A stretch of DNA of 64,000 nt, taken from Cryptomeria japonica. Lineage: Eukaryota; Streptophyta; Pinopsida; Cupressales; Cupressaceae. Each line of letters begins with the position of its first letter. Position 1 is the stretch's first letter. Positions 10,366 to 21,700 of the stretch are shown here, one piece after another. The DNA lies in the NCBI RefSeq assembly GCF_030272615.1, contig NC_081407.1, positions 269,168,870 through 269,232,869 on the forward strand, given 5' to 3'. The notes beneath the pieces are model-generated. The model was given only the letters and a program-made list of their open reading frames with translations, ran no database searches and was not told the origin of the DNA. Made by a program: the position numbers and the translations under genes.

Positions 10366-10926
10366 GAGTATTTACCTATGCTAGAGTCACGGGAGAGATT
10401 CCCATCGACTCAGAGGTTACGACCAAAGCTGATATTTGAGGATAGAGTCGTGATTGAGGTTATGGGTCTATGATTTATTTTGTATGTGCCTGAGTTTCAG
10501 GCGAACATGGGGTTTTTGACTGTGCTGGCTGAGAGATGGCACTCAGAGACTTGTAGTTTCCATTTGCTGATGGGTGAGATGACAGTCACCTTAGAGGATG
10601 TATGCAAGATTTTGAGGATACCGATCGATGGGGAATTAGTTCCTTATGATCGAGACGGAGATAGGGATGCACTGAGACGAGTGTTCCAGGATCCAGGACT
10701 GGAGATGAGGGTTGGACATGTGGCATGGGACATGATGACACAGATAGGATTGGCGCTAGCGGTGGTGCTGGTAGGAGTGATCAGTGGGTTCCTTTGTCCG
10801 GATAGGGTGACACGAGGGGTGGTTGCAGAGGACATAGGGGCCAAGAGAGATGATCTTGGGGCGAGTCCTTCCAGGGCTCAGACTCCGTCGAGGCCAGGGG
10901 GCTCCGAGGGAGGGAGTTCATCATAG
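10366..10926 (+). pseudogene. Plant mobile domain (PMD) exon, antisense in E1, C-truncated
   Basis: The frame starting GAG at 10366 gives SRERFPSTQRL and then, after one TGA at 10471, VPEFQANMGFLTVLAERWHS, TCSFHLLMGEMTVTLEDV, LRIPIDGELVPY, and GVISGFLCPD. This is the N-terminal half of a plant mobile domain: L-ERW-ETHTFHLP-GE-T-TLQDV. Residues about 16-150 align with the E2 copy (61276 downward). After VTRG the expected middle and C-terminal half, including the LLQIWAWEH-type block, is missing, and the frame ends in a Ser/Gly tail at 10926, so an internal deletion is likely. PMD proteins such as Arabidopsis MAIN and MAIL1 act in transposon silencing and genome stability, and PMDs are known inside some Ty3/gypsy elements. 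A role in this element is inference. Confidence 0.7.
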
Positions 10927-12707
10927 CCATAGAAGGCTCCCTATGTATCAGTTTTGTACTATTTTGTATGATGATGTAGACACCTTCGGGTGTTTTTGTA
11001 GCCATATGTGTTTTGACATCATTGTATCATGACACTTTTGATTATATATATATATATATATGAGATGATTCATCTTTTGTGGCAGCTATATGCATGTGTA
11101 CTTATGTGATGAGATGCTTTATGATGTATGTGTTATGTGTTATGTGATGCTTATGATATGGATGCAAATATGTATATGATGAAATGCAATGTTTTTTGTT
11201 CTTTTATGTTTTATATGTTATGCATATGTGAATGTGAATGTATGAAATATAGATGGATATGATTATGCAAATAACTATTTACATGATGAGAATGTAAAAT
11301 GTGCTAACATGTGTTGTGTGTAGGATATGGTGCAATTTGATATCTATATGTATATATGAAATGCTAACATGTGCTAATGCACGTGCAACTACATGAAATG
11401 CAAATGTTTTTGGTGTGTCATTATACTCAGTCATGTGATAGCAGGCTACATGGACTCAAGAAGGATGATGGAAGTCAATCAAGAATGGGGGATGGAAGAT
11501 AGAAGATATGAAAGTGAAAAGAGCTTCTTGTGTGTTATCATCATTGAGCTTTATTATGGCAAGTAGGTTATGACAATCGAGGCATATGTTTGACCCAGAA
11601 AGTCATTGTACCCATTTGCATGGAGATAAGACAGTTGCAAACAAGGAATGCCCCAGTTCACACTAAGACAGTTGCAAACAAGGAATACCCCAGTTCACAC
11701 TAGACTCTTAGTGTCCTCATATCCTTGGACAAGTCATAGCATTACTAAGAGACAATCCACAGACATCAAAGAAAAATAGGTGACAATACCCCATCCTCGC
11801 CTTTCTAGTCAAAGACATCATGGAAATAGAATCTCTAGTTAGAGACATCCTGGAAAAGCTAAAAGACATGTCACCAAAAGATAAAATCAAAATAACACCA
11901 AAACTCGACACCAACATCCACTGTAGTCCTCAAGTTTAGTGTCTCTTGTCACTTGTATAAGTCTTATTTGATTGTGGTCACAATGTTTACTCTCACAAAA
12001 AGGATAGATAGCACTGAACCATATGTTGTCTGAGTCTGTTGAAAGATTTGATTTGTTGAAACCCATTGTTACTGCTGTGTCTCATCTGAAACTGACTGAA
12101 TCCATGCAACTGATACTTTATTGCGGAGAAGATGGAACTTTATTACAGATTGGTGATGCAAATGCTACTTTATTGCGGATTGTACGCGGATAGACTGAAG
12201 AAAAGTAGAAGAAATTGTACTCCTTAGAACATGTGATGATCTCAGTTCCACACCCATCACTAGACGTAGGATTTGCCTTAGCCACAAATAGGAGCTGATT
12301 TATTATGGATGGAAAGGGTGAAAAGGAAGGTTATTATGAATGGCTAACCAATCTTGGGTAGATCAATAACAAGCCATGATGGGAATGTGTAAGTTTATTA
12401 TGGATATGTAGGCTATGAGTGAGTGCAAAGTGAAGGATGAAATGGAATCCTGAAGGAGGAAGGAGCAATGTCTCTACACATGGTGCTGGTGACCTAGTTT
12501 TCACCATGGTACTTGCGCAGGGCGCCACCAAAGTGGTTTTCACCGTTGGACGAAATGTTTTTTTGTTTTTCAATTTTTTTGTGTCACAAGGCGCCTGTTT
12601 GCCAGGTTTTCACCAAGTAACAATTTTTTTATTTTATGATTTTTTTGTATTTTTGATTTTTTTGATTTTTTTTTTTGGTATTTTTGAATTTGGGATACTC
12701 TGAAGAG
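10927..12707. other. E1 3' region between antisense PMD gene and integrase
   Basis: The part from 10930 to about 11450 is ATG/TAT-rich and includes a (TA)n run near 11045; it looks like the antisense gene's 3' untranslated region, as E2 has a similar CAT-rich stretch at 57960-59250. At 11600-11700 a short segment containing AAGACAGTTGCAAACAAGGAAT is repeated twice. At 12350-12620 the minus strand has GTTATTGATCT and GGTGAAAACCTGG motifs that recur in E2 at 56600-56760, so this flank of pol is conserved between families. No coding function is seen. Confidence 0.5.
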
Positions 12708-13761
12708 CTATGTGTAAAACCTGCAAAGGTGCATGCTATTGATAGGATCCTCTAAAGGTTCACCCTCTGTGGTTGAGAGTTAATATGCTCCAAATCCATA
12801 TGCTATTGACAGGATCCTCCAAAGGTTCACCCTATGTGGTTGAGAGTTAATATGCTCCAAATCCATATGTTGCTGTGATGATGTAAGGACCAAGCTAGTT
12901 TGGTTCAAATTTGCCCTTCTTCTCTTTGTCTTGCTGATTTTTAGGATTTTCTCTGAGAACCAAGTCACCTACCTCAAATGTGTGAGGCTTGACTTTATGA
13001 TTGTAGTTGCGACTCATTCGTTGTTGATAAGCCTTGAGATGATTAAAAGCAGTTTGTCTTCGTTCGTCTAATAGTTCAAGTTCTTGTAAGCGAGAGACCC
13101 TGTAGTCTTCATCACTGATAATGTTTTGCAAAGAGATGCGTAAAGAGGGTAACTCAACCATAATAGGCAAGATAGCTTCAGTGTCATAGACAAGTGAATA
13201 GGGTGTAGCTCCTGTAGGTGTGCGGACACTTGTGCAGTAGGCCCAAAGTGCGGGATTAAGTTGGATATGCCAATTACGGCCAGCGTCGTCAATTGTCTTT
13301 TTCAAGATTTTAAGGATTGTTTTATTAGACGCCTCAGCTTGACCGTTACCTTGGGGATAATAAGGAGTGGAAAAATGATGGGTAATATGGAAGTGGTCAC
13401 AGAGTTCACGAACATCTTGATTTTTGAAGGGACGCCCGTTATCAGTGATGATGGAAACAGGAATACCATATCGACAAATGATATAGTTGAGAATGAAGGT
13501 AGCAATTTGTTTTCCTGTGACTTGCATGAGAGGTATGGCTTCGATCCATTTTGTGAAATACTCTATGGTAGTGATGAAGAATTTATGACCATTGGAAGAT
13601 GGAGGGTGAATCTTGCCTATGAGATCGAGTCCCCACTGACAAAAGGGCCAAGGAGTCGCAATTGGCTGAAGTTCTTGCATTGGCGCATGGATGAGGTCTT
13701 CGTGAAGTTGACACTGTTTACATTTCTTGACAAACTGATATGAATCTTTTTCCATATTGGG
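12708..13761 (-). pseudogene. E1 integrase
   Basis: The frame continues from the second RNase H across a TAG at 13762-13764 that replaces the Trp codon of the Y-Y-W-P motif. The HHCC zinc finger spans that stop: HEGICG-H upstream and CKQC just downstream. The catalytic core shows GLDLIGKIH (first Asp), ITDNGRPFKN (second Asp) and QGNGQAEASNK (Glu), so all three DDE residues are present. A C-terminal LKAYQQRMSRNYNHKVKP...FEVGDLVL block follows. Near the end a 67-bp tandem duplication (12735-12868) shifts the frame. The original end, RFYT plus stop at 12708-12710, matches E2. It would insert the cDNA in the nucleus; this copy is inactive. Confidence 0.85.
12735..12868 (-). repeat. 67-bp tandem duplication in integrase C-terminus
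   Basis: Two direct copies (12735-12801 and 12802-12868) begin GCTATTGAYAGGATCCTC and differ at about three positions. On the minus strand each encodes the GFGAY-LSTT-GEPLEDP-NS end of integrase. E2 has the equivalent peptide once. Since 67 is not a multiple of three, the duplication frameshifts the tail. Confidence 0.85.
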
Positions 13762-14490
13762 CTAGTGATATCTAGTCCTGATGAGTTTCTTGGCTAAGGT
13801 AGGACCACTAGAATGTGGACCACATATCCCTTCATGTACTTCACGTAACGCAGTCTGAGCTTCATCACTTTCTAAACATCTAAGAAGAGTGCCATCTAGA
13901 CCTTGATGGTATAGGATATCGACTAAAATGACATATTGAGAATATTGGCGAATGAAAGTGCGACGCTGGTTATTGGATAGATCAAGAGGTAGGGTATTGT
14001 CACGAAGGTATGCGAAAATGGAACCGTATAACTGGGACTCAGGACGAACAACACATATCATCTCAGTAGGAGTGATTTCATATGAGGGAAGCAAAAGGTT
14101 ATCCACCAAGAACTCATAACAAGTCTCATTTGGTGGTAGATCAATTAGTGAAGCAATTGTAGCCATGGCATCCGTGGCTCGATTCTGCTCTCTGGGTATC
14201 TGCTCAAAGTCTATCTTCATGAAATGTTGTTTCAGGTCATCCACCATTCTTTTGTAAGGAATTAGTTTATCATCCTTTGTTTGGTAGTCATTAGTTGCCT
14301 GACGAATCACAAGTTGAGAATACCCAAAAATACGAAGTTCCTGGATCTTCCACTGAACTGCAATCCGTAATCTAGTTGTTAATGCCTCATATTCCACTAT
14401 GTTATTAGTGCAAGGAAATAATAATCGATATGATTTTGGTATAGAATCCCCTTGAGGAGTTATGAAGAGGATGCCAGCTCCTACCCCATG
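13762..14490 (-). pseudogene. E1 second (Tat-type) RNase H domain
   Basis: FDGSYT ends the preceding frame at a TAG (14491). Then HGVGAGILFITPQGDS, NNIVEYEAL and FGYSQLVI follow, the layout of the additional RNase H found in Tat-lineage plant Ty3/gypsy elements. The second catalytic Asp of GDSQLV is Tyr here; E2 keeps Asp, so this copy would be inactive even without the stops. PREQNRATDAMATIASL follows, as in E2, and the frame leads directly into integrase. It would have contributed to RNA removal during reverse transcription or a related step; its exact role is not established. Confidence 0.8.
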
Positions 14491-15156
14491 CTATGTGTAT
14501 GAGCCGTCAAAGTATAGTTGCCAAAGCTTTGCATGCGACACTATTAAAATGGATTCATCTAGAAATTCTGAAATTAGAGGAACATCACCTATCATGGGAG
14601 CATCTGCTAACTGATCTGCGATAGCTTGTCCTTTTATTGCTTTTCTGTCCGCATACTCGATGTTGAATTCACTCAGGATCATCACCCATTTGGCTAGTCA
14701 CTCAGTAAGTGTTGCTTTATTAAGAAGGTATTTCAATGGATCAATCCTTGGAACCAACTTAGTCTTATGAGTTAGCATGTAATATCGTAATTTCTGTGAA
14801 GAAAAGACCACAGCGAGACATGCATGCTCAATTGGTGTGTAGTTTAGCTCGTATTCCACCAATGTGCGACTGATATAGTATACTATCTTTTCTTTGCCCT
14901 CAGCAACTTGTTGTGCTAAGAGTGCCCCTAGTGTTGTTGAAGTAGCTGATATGTATAGTAATAAAGGCTGATTTGGAACTGGTGGCATCAAAACTGGAAG
15001 ATTCAGAAGATAATCTTTGAGTGCCTGGAAATCTTGTTGACAATTATCATCCCATTTGAATTTGATGTTTTTATGTAGCAAGTGCTGAAAGGGATTACAC
15101 TTATCTGCAAGTTGTGCTATGAATGTTCGTATGGACTGAAGTCTCCCTTGCAAAGA
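14491..15156 (-). pseudogene. E1 RNase H domain linked to RT
   Basis: Continues in the RT frame after a stop at 15157. It contains LQGRLQSIRTFIAQLADKC, QPLLLYISATSTTLGALLAQ, IVYYISRTLVEYELNYTPIE and LRYYMLTHKTKLV, the typical RT-linked RNase H of Ty3/gypsy pol. A stop at 14698 interrupts TE*LAKW, where E2 has GHLAKW. The segment NIEYADRKAIKGQAIADQLA joins it to the second RNase H, and the same join is present in E2. Confidence 0.85.
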
Positions 15157-15822
15157 TCAAAGTTGACTGATATTTCTTGGTGGTTGCATCTCTAAGATGG
15201 CCTTGACTTTTGTTGGGTCAGCTTCGATTCCTCTTTTTGAGACAATGAATCCCAAGAGCTTCCCAGAGGTTACTCCAAAGACACATTTCTTGGGGTTTAA
15301 TCTTACTTTATACTTTTCCAACCAATCAAAGACGACTGAAAGTATGTCCAGATGTGTATCTTTGTCTATTGATTTTCCCAAGAGGTCGTCAACATAATCT
15401 TCCACAGTCACATGCATGAGATCATGAAAGATAGTAGTCATGGCTCTTTGATATGTAGCGCTTGTATTTTTTAGCCCAAAGGGCATGACATTCCAACATA
15501 ATGTTCCCCAAGGACAAGTAAATGCCATTTTGTGTTGATCCTCGGATGCAATTTTTATTTGATCGTAACCAGAGAATCCATCCATCAAAGATAACATCGC
15601 ATGACTTGCTGTGAGATCGACAATCAAGTCAATATTTGGTAATGGGAAATCATCCTTAGGACAAGCTTTATTGATGTCTTTGAAATATATACATATTCTG
15701 ATACTATGATCTGGTTTACTGACAGGCACTAAGTTGGAGATCCATTCGGGGTAATCAATTGGGCGTATGAATCTGACATCCAATAATTTCTCAAGCTCTG
15801 CTTTGACTAATAATGCCACTTA
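15157..15822 (-). pseudogene. E1 reverse transcriptase
   Basis: A 220-codon open stretch bounded by TAA at 15820 (where E2 has CAA in MHPQ) and a stop at 15157. It carries the RT motifs in order: VPVSKPDHSIRICIYFKDIN, CPKDDFPLPNID, LSLMDGFSGYDQI, FTCPWGTLCWNVMPFGLKN and the catalytic YVDDLL. The YVDD box is intact. In the known pathway it copies genomic RNA into cDNA in the virus-like particle. Fingers and palm are complete, but the stops on either side separate it from the rest of the polyprotein. Confidence 0.9.
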
Positions 15823-16356
15823 TGGATGCATCTTTCTCAATTTTTGTTTCACTAGTTTTTCCCTTGGTTTAACTGTCAAATGATGCATTACCAAATCCGG
15901 ATCCAATCCAGGCATATCAGCGTATGACCATGCAAAGTTGATTTGTCGTTCTGTGAAGAAACTTATGAATTTCGACCTTTCTGACTCTGTCAAAGATTGA
16001 GCCAGGAATATGTTGTGTGGAACCTCTTCTGTGCCAATGTTTGTTTTGATAGTCTCCTCTACCAACATGGATGACTTTTCTTCATATGATGCTGGGAGAA
16101 TGTCGAGCCTTCCATCTTCGGGTGCCTCAGTGAGGTTTTCACCCTTAGATACGTCCTTTCTTTTTACTTTTTTGGGGTCAGATAGTGCCACAATGTGGTT
16201 TTCACCATAAGACCCTTGATTTGTTTTTATTTTTATATTTTTGCGACTGGAAGGCCCGACACCCTCACCAAAATATGCCACACTATTGAGTTCTATAGTG
16301 TATCCCGCTTTATGGTCCCCAGGGGGAAGATCATCTCGTATGCCAAGATAGTCAAT
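15823..16356 (-). pseudogene. E1 linker between G-patch segment and RT, downstream part
   Basis: Frame-continuous with RT and starting at the E3 insertion point. It contains DHKAGYTIELNSVAYFGEG, VKRKDVSKGENLTEAPEDGR and FAWSYADMPGLDPDLVMHHL, all with close counterparts in E2 (53010-53500). The upstream half is on the other side of E3 (23898-24182). The two halves join at FQNDEAFID, matching E2 FQNDEAIID, which shows E3 inserted into a then contiguous pol gene. The function of this linker is unknown. Confidence 0.8.
16352..16356. repeat. Target-site duplication of E3, left copy (TCAAT)
   Basis: TCAAT directly precedes the TG of the E3 5' LTR and recurs at 23893-23897 directly after the CA of the 3' LTR. 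Confidence 0.9.
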
Positions 16357-17459
16357 TGTAGCGTCCTAAAATTGTGACACTTGCAATTTTGATTGCATTT
16401 GGGTCTTCACGATGGTGATGCAACACTGAACCTGAATGGAGACCCCGAAACTTGTTCATGACATCAAAAACTACATTTTTTTAGCACCCTGGCCTGATCC
16501 TCCTTGCACCCTGCTGTCCGTGGAGGTGGGACCATGGCGCCCAGCACCCTGGTCCTTCAGGACTAGGGCGCCCAGCACCCTGGTCCCCCAGGACCATGGC
16601 ACCTAGCCCCCTGGTCCCTGGCCCTATTTTTGGGCTCGGTCTCTTTTCGGTCTCGGGTCTTTATGTTTGCAAATGGGAAGATAATGTTTCCTGGTCGGCC
16701 TAAGGTCGGGAAAATCAGTCTTTTAACCCTAATTGACAAGTATATAAACTACATTTCCTCTCCCATTTTGGTGAGATGGAAAAAAGGCAGAAACAATATT
16801 CAAGCATTCAAGCATTCAAGCATTCCTTCAAGCAATTGATCATTCTAAGTCTCCATTCAAGGCTAAGTGTTGCATTCAAGACAAGGATTCAACCATTGAA
16901 GAGGAGATCACTTACAACATACAACATACAACATTTACACCTTCACATGTAAGAATACAAACATTCTTACAACAAGGTTGCAGGTACGTGGCTGTAATTG
17001 AAGATCTGGAATCCTTGTGCAGAGACGAACAGATCCCCCTTCGTTTCATGGATTTTTCGGAGGACTGTGTGCACACCGGGTGCCATCGTCCCGTCAACTT
17101 TCGCTCAAATTTGCAGGATAGCGCCGTCTCGACATTTTACTACTAATTCCAGGTCCGCAGCTCCATCCTATATTCCTATCTCTGTTTATAAGTGAATCTT
17201 TCTCACTTTTCATGCATTCCTAGCTTAATCCTTCTATCTACATTCTTTACAAAAGAGGGTAGCCTTGTTGTCTTAACCCTTGAAACTCATTTAGAATCCA
17301 ATCTTGCATTGTGTGGGATTGGATCTTGTGGGTTTCAACCCCTCTTTTGAATGTAAAGTCTCCTCTAAGTGAAAACCGTCAACCTTAGTGATCCCCTTTC
17401 TCTCTCTTTGGAGTGGTGGGGGGAACACTTAGGGTTCACTCGCGATTTTTCGCTTTACA
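16357..17459 (+). repeat. E3 5' LTR
   Basis: 1103 bp, TGTAGCGTCC...TTTACA. TATATAAA at 16741-16748 is the likely core promoter. A GC-rich 31-bp repeat has three copies at 16530-16620, against two in the 3' LTR, which accounts for the 31-bp length difference. A GTGCAC-containing hairpin lies at 17062-17092. Confidence 0.92.
16530..16620 (+). repeat. 31-bp tandem repeat in E3 U3, three copies
   Basis: Three copies of a unit containing GGCGCCCAGCACCCTGGTCC, strikingly GC-rich in an AT-rich neighbourhood and upstream of the TATA box. The 3' LTR (about 22996-23057) has two copies, so one was gained or lost since insertion or during reverse transcription. Confidence 0.8.
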
Positions 17460-17462
17460 TTT

Positions 17463-17480
17463 TGGTGAACCCGACGTGAA
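17463..17480 (+). promoter_or_regulatory. E3 primer binding site
   Basis: TGGTGAACCCGACGTGAA lies 3 bp after the LTR end. The same TGGTGAACCCGACGTGA string lies 2 bp after the E2 5' LTR (46549). TGG complements the CCA end of a tRNA. I cannot name the tRNA from memory with confidence. Confidence 0.75.
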
Positions 17481-17858
17481 CATCCTTTCTGATTATTGAT
17501 GGTTAGATCTGAAAATTGGATTCCTTAATTACATTTCCATGTTTGTTCTTTTGCAAATTTTAGAGGTTAATTGCATAGAAACCCTAAATTTTCTTTTTAG
17601 TAATTAAGCTTGTGAAATGTTTAATTGTTAATGCTTGTTTCAGATCTACCCTTTACTGCAAATTATCAATTCATATTTGTGCTTTAATTCTGAAAATTAA
17701 GTGGTTAAGTGTCAAAACCCTAATTTTTAAAACCCTCTTGATTCAATCTTTGACTGACAATTTCACTGATCAAAACATCTCCAAATCAGCTGTAACTTTG
17801 GATTCCGCAATAAAATCATAATATCTTTCATCCCTGAAAATTTGGAAAAAAGTTGCGA

Positions 17859-17888
17859 GGACCGTGTGCACTCCGAGCGCCATCGTCC
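17859..17888 (+). promoter_or_regulatory. GTGCAC-loop hairpin, leader copy 1
   Basis: GGACCGTG and CATCGTCC pair with one mismatch and one wobble around a loop containing the palindrome GTGCAC. A palindrome in a leader hairpin loop is the layout of retroviral dimerisation sites; the role here is inferred. Confidence 0.45.
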
Positions 17889-18480
17889 CCGACATTTTTT
17901 TCGAAATTTCGGGAGTTAGATCTTACTGTATTTTTCTGCTAAAATCCAGAATTTTGGCTGATTTTATCAATTACAACACTTTCAAAATTAAAGTCAAAGT
18001 TGGTCTAGTGATTGCTTGGATTAAGGCTTCTAATCATTCAAAAATTGCTGAAATTGAAATTTTGTGTCAAAATTGTGTTCTTACTATCCTAAATCTGAAA
18101 AGTGTGTTGGCATTCATTCGAAATTTCAGTGCTTTATTCAAATTTTTGCAGTTTGTGACTTTTGAAATTAAATGTTTTATTGCAACAACTTTGATTTCCG
18201 CTTTCAAAATTGAATTTTGCGTGAAATAGAGTCAACTTTTAAAATTCAAAACTTGCATTGCTTTTGGTATTCCCTCTAAAATCATAAAATTCAAAATTTT
18301 AGTTTCCCTCTCTTTTTCAAAATTCAAAATTTGCATTTTTCAACAATCTTGGTAGGGTTCAATTTTGAGATTGCAACTTTAATTTGGCCTATCTACAGAT
18401 CGTAAAATCACTCAATTTTTTCAAATTAGCTTTAAAATCATCATAACTTTCATCCCTGAAAATTTCGAAAAAAGTTGCGA

Positions 18481-18510
18481 GGACCGTGTGCACTCCGTTC
18501 GCCACGGTCC
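18481..18510 (+). promoter_or_regulatory. GTGCAC-loop hairpin, leader copy 2
   Basis: GGACCGTG (18481-18488) and CACGGTCC (18503-18510) form a perfect 8-bp stem. GTGCAC sits at the stem-loop edge. It is the best-paired of the E3 copies. Confidence 0.5.
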
Positions 18511-18727
18511 CTGACATTTTTTCTGAAATTTCGGGAGATTGTCGTGATTGCATTTAACAACTTAAACCTAGGAGATTGGCTGATTTTATTGAAATTTGCT
18601 ACCTCTAAATTCAAAATCTTCTCTCCCTCTCCAATGCATGAGTTTTACAACAATAAGCCCTACTTACACTATTCCCGTTAGACGAAGCCTTAGAATTAAG
18701 TCTTTCTGAGGTTTAATTACCAAGGAG

Positions 18728-21700
18728 ATGGAACCTAATTTGAATGGCCTTTTTAACGAGGACATGGGTAATTCCTCTAATCCTCTTAATGATGAAGAAG
18801 CTCTCCATGAGGTTTCTGTAGAACAACTTTCGAAATTGGATAACCAATTTGATGATTTTCAACAATGGATGTCTCATGAGTATCCCGATAGTCAAGCTCT
18901 TTCATTAATTGAGGGTCTAAAACGTACGGTTCAAAGTGATAAGAATGGAATTGATATTTTGCGTAGTATTGCACACATTGTAGATTCGAATGTGATGCCT
19001 ATGAAGAGTTGTGCCGAAACTTTAGGTTATACACAACCTCCTACTCAAGTCAATCATTCTATTCTGTTGACAACTTCTATTGCTAGCATACCTACCTTTA
19101 CATCAAACATAATGACTACTTCTATACAAAACATTCCACCTATGATCACCAGTCATGGGGGCAATCCTTCCTCTTCAATTAACCCTCTTCCTTCATTCAA
19201 TCCAACTTCTTCATTCATTCCTTCAATAAGTGTTCCTATTACATCTTCACAAATGAACATGACGCAAGGGGGCAATTCATTTAACCATTCCATTCCTCCT
19301 TGTAGTGCTCCTCTTTTCCAATCATCTCCTATGACTAACTATCATAGTGTCCCGCCACCTTACTCTCAATCAATACCTTCTTTCAATAACATAATACCTC
19401 CATCACAATCTAACATATCTAATATGAATTCTTCGACTGAAGCGACCATTAACAATCTTGCACAAACTGTCTCTTCTTTACAGCAACAAATTGCCTCTAT
19501 GAATCAATCTAAGTTTAGTGTGCCCACATTTGATGTTGCGAGCCCACTTTCTCTTGACATTGTTCGAGCTATCCCTCCTAAGCATGTTGAAATCCTGCAT
19601 TTGGAGCTTTATAATGGTAAAGGTGATCCTCTAACACATGTTAAGACTTTTCAAACAATATGTACCGATTTTGCTTATGACCAAAGGTTGCTTGCAAAAC
19701 TGTTTACTAGGACATTAAGAGATAAAGCCCTACAATGGTATTGCTCGTTGCCTTCTTGTTCTATTACTTCTTTCGAACAACTTGCAAATGCTTTTATTCA
19801 ACAATTTCAAAACAATATAAGTCCTAAAGTTACTTTGATTGATTTAATGCATTGTAAACAAGGTGTTAAAGAAAAAGTGACTGATTTCATTGGTAGATAT
19901 AAGCATTTGTATGCTCAAATTTCTTTTCCAGTGCTTGACAATGATATTCAAAGAATCTTTATTTCTAATTTACAAAAAGATATTCAAGAGAAACTTTTCT
20001 TTTCTGAGTTTACTTCTTTCCAACAGTTGTGTGCAACTCTTCACAATTATCAACTGACTGTGAGTCAAATGGAACAAGCAAATCCTATGGCTCCGAGTGA
20101 TAAGGGTGATAGTAGTCAACAACCATTTGGGAAGTTTAAACCGAACAGAGAGTCCATTAAGTTCAATGAAAACATCATCAACAACAATGTGAATGCAGCA
20201 TCAGGTGTGCCTCCTATTTCTAAGTTTTTCAAGAAAGAAAGAAAGTTTACTCCTTTGAATGAATCATTGCATAGTATTATGAATAAGTTATTGGAACAAA
20301 ATGTGCTTACTCTCCCTCCTGTAAAGAAAATAGATCCTGTAAAGATTAATTCACCCTATTTTGATAACAAATCTTTTTGTCAATTTCATCGTCAACCTGG
20401 GCATGATACTGAAAAATGTTTTGCTTTAAAGGGTAAAATTCAAGATTTGATTGATAATAATACTATCTCTATTTCAGGAGTGAATGACAAAGGCAACACA
20501 TCTGTAGCTCCTCCTAACCAAAGTCTTAAGATTTTTACTAATCCATTACCTTCTCATACCTCTAATGCGATAGAGGCTAATGATTCCTCTTTCTCATCTG
20601 ATGGTCTTGTGTCTATGACTCCGAATGTGATTAACTTTGTAGAGCAGCAAGAAAACCCTAAAGAACCTTCCATCACATTTGATTCTAGTGAAACTATCAG
20701 GGCACCTGATGGTCCTTTATATATAGTTGCAAAAGTCAAGAATACACCTTGCCGTGGAGTGCTTATTGATCCTTCGTGCATGGTTAATGTTATTACTAAA
20801 GAATTTCTTTTTACTTTGCAATTGAATCAAGTGATCTATGACAAAACAGATGTGGTTGTGAAATTATTTGATGCATTTTCTTCTCCTGCAATTGGTTCTA
20901 TTACATTACCTATTGAGGTCCATAACAAATCCCTTGATGTGAACTTTGCTATTATTCCTTCATCCGAACAATTTCGTGTGAAGCTGGGCTATCCTTGGCT
21001 GTCTTCCATGAAAGCTATTGCTTCTCCTATTCATAAATGTTTGAAATTTCCCTATAATGGTGAAGTTGTTACTGTCAATCATAGTCTCTTTAAACCAGCT
21101 GAAAGAACTTCTAGTGTTCCTATTGATTATTTTTGGCCTAAACAATTCCAATCTCTTCCTCCGCGAAGTGATCATCTTTTCAAATCTTATCAAAAGTGGA
21201 AAATAGATATGATCCTATCTTTAAGTGAACCTAGAACACCCAAAATTGATATTCCTATTGTTCTTGAGAAGGAAGTTCTTCCTTTGAAAGATAAAACTAA
21301 TGTCTTTCCTCAAGAAGATTCCCAACCTATTCCTATGGATGTGACTATGTCTAATAAACTTTCTAAAAGTAGACCTATACCTCCTCGCCATGATGGACTT
21401 GGTCTTCTTCCTAAACCAAATATTCCTCCTTTATATGGAGCAGTTCCTCCTCCTTCCTTTTATAGAGAGAAGAGACCTTCCTCTTCTCCTATTATCCAAC
21501 CTAAGAGACCACAACCTAAACACCCAAGTGATAAGGATGAGAACATTCCTCCTCCTCAATCTTCTCCACTTCCTACTAAGACTAGATGAAATCGTTCTGC
21601 GTGTGAACGCCGACGAAAGCGTTGTCTTAGAGCTCAGGCAGCTGCTTCTCAAACCTTGCAATCCCCTAAAACACCTTCAGCTAGCATTATTCCATTTTCT

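Larger units (their letters stand above)
17481..18727 (+). other. E3 leader with duplicated hairpin module
   Basis: AT-rich untranslated leader. A roughly 105-bp module is present twice (about 17812-17916 and 18433-18538, 621 bp apart). Each copy contains TTTCATCCCTGAAAATTT, GTTGCGAGGACCGTGTGCAC and ATTTCGGGAG. A diverged copy of its core is in the LTR (17062-17092). Short upstream frames here have no protein-like character. Confidence 0.7.
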
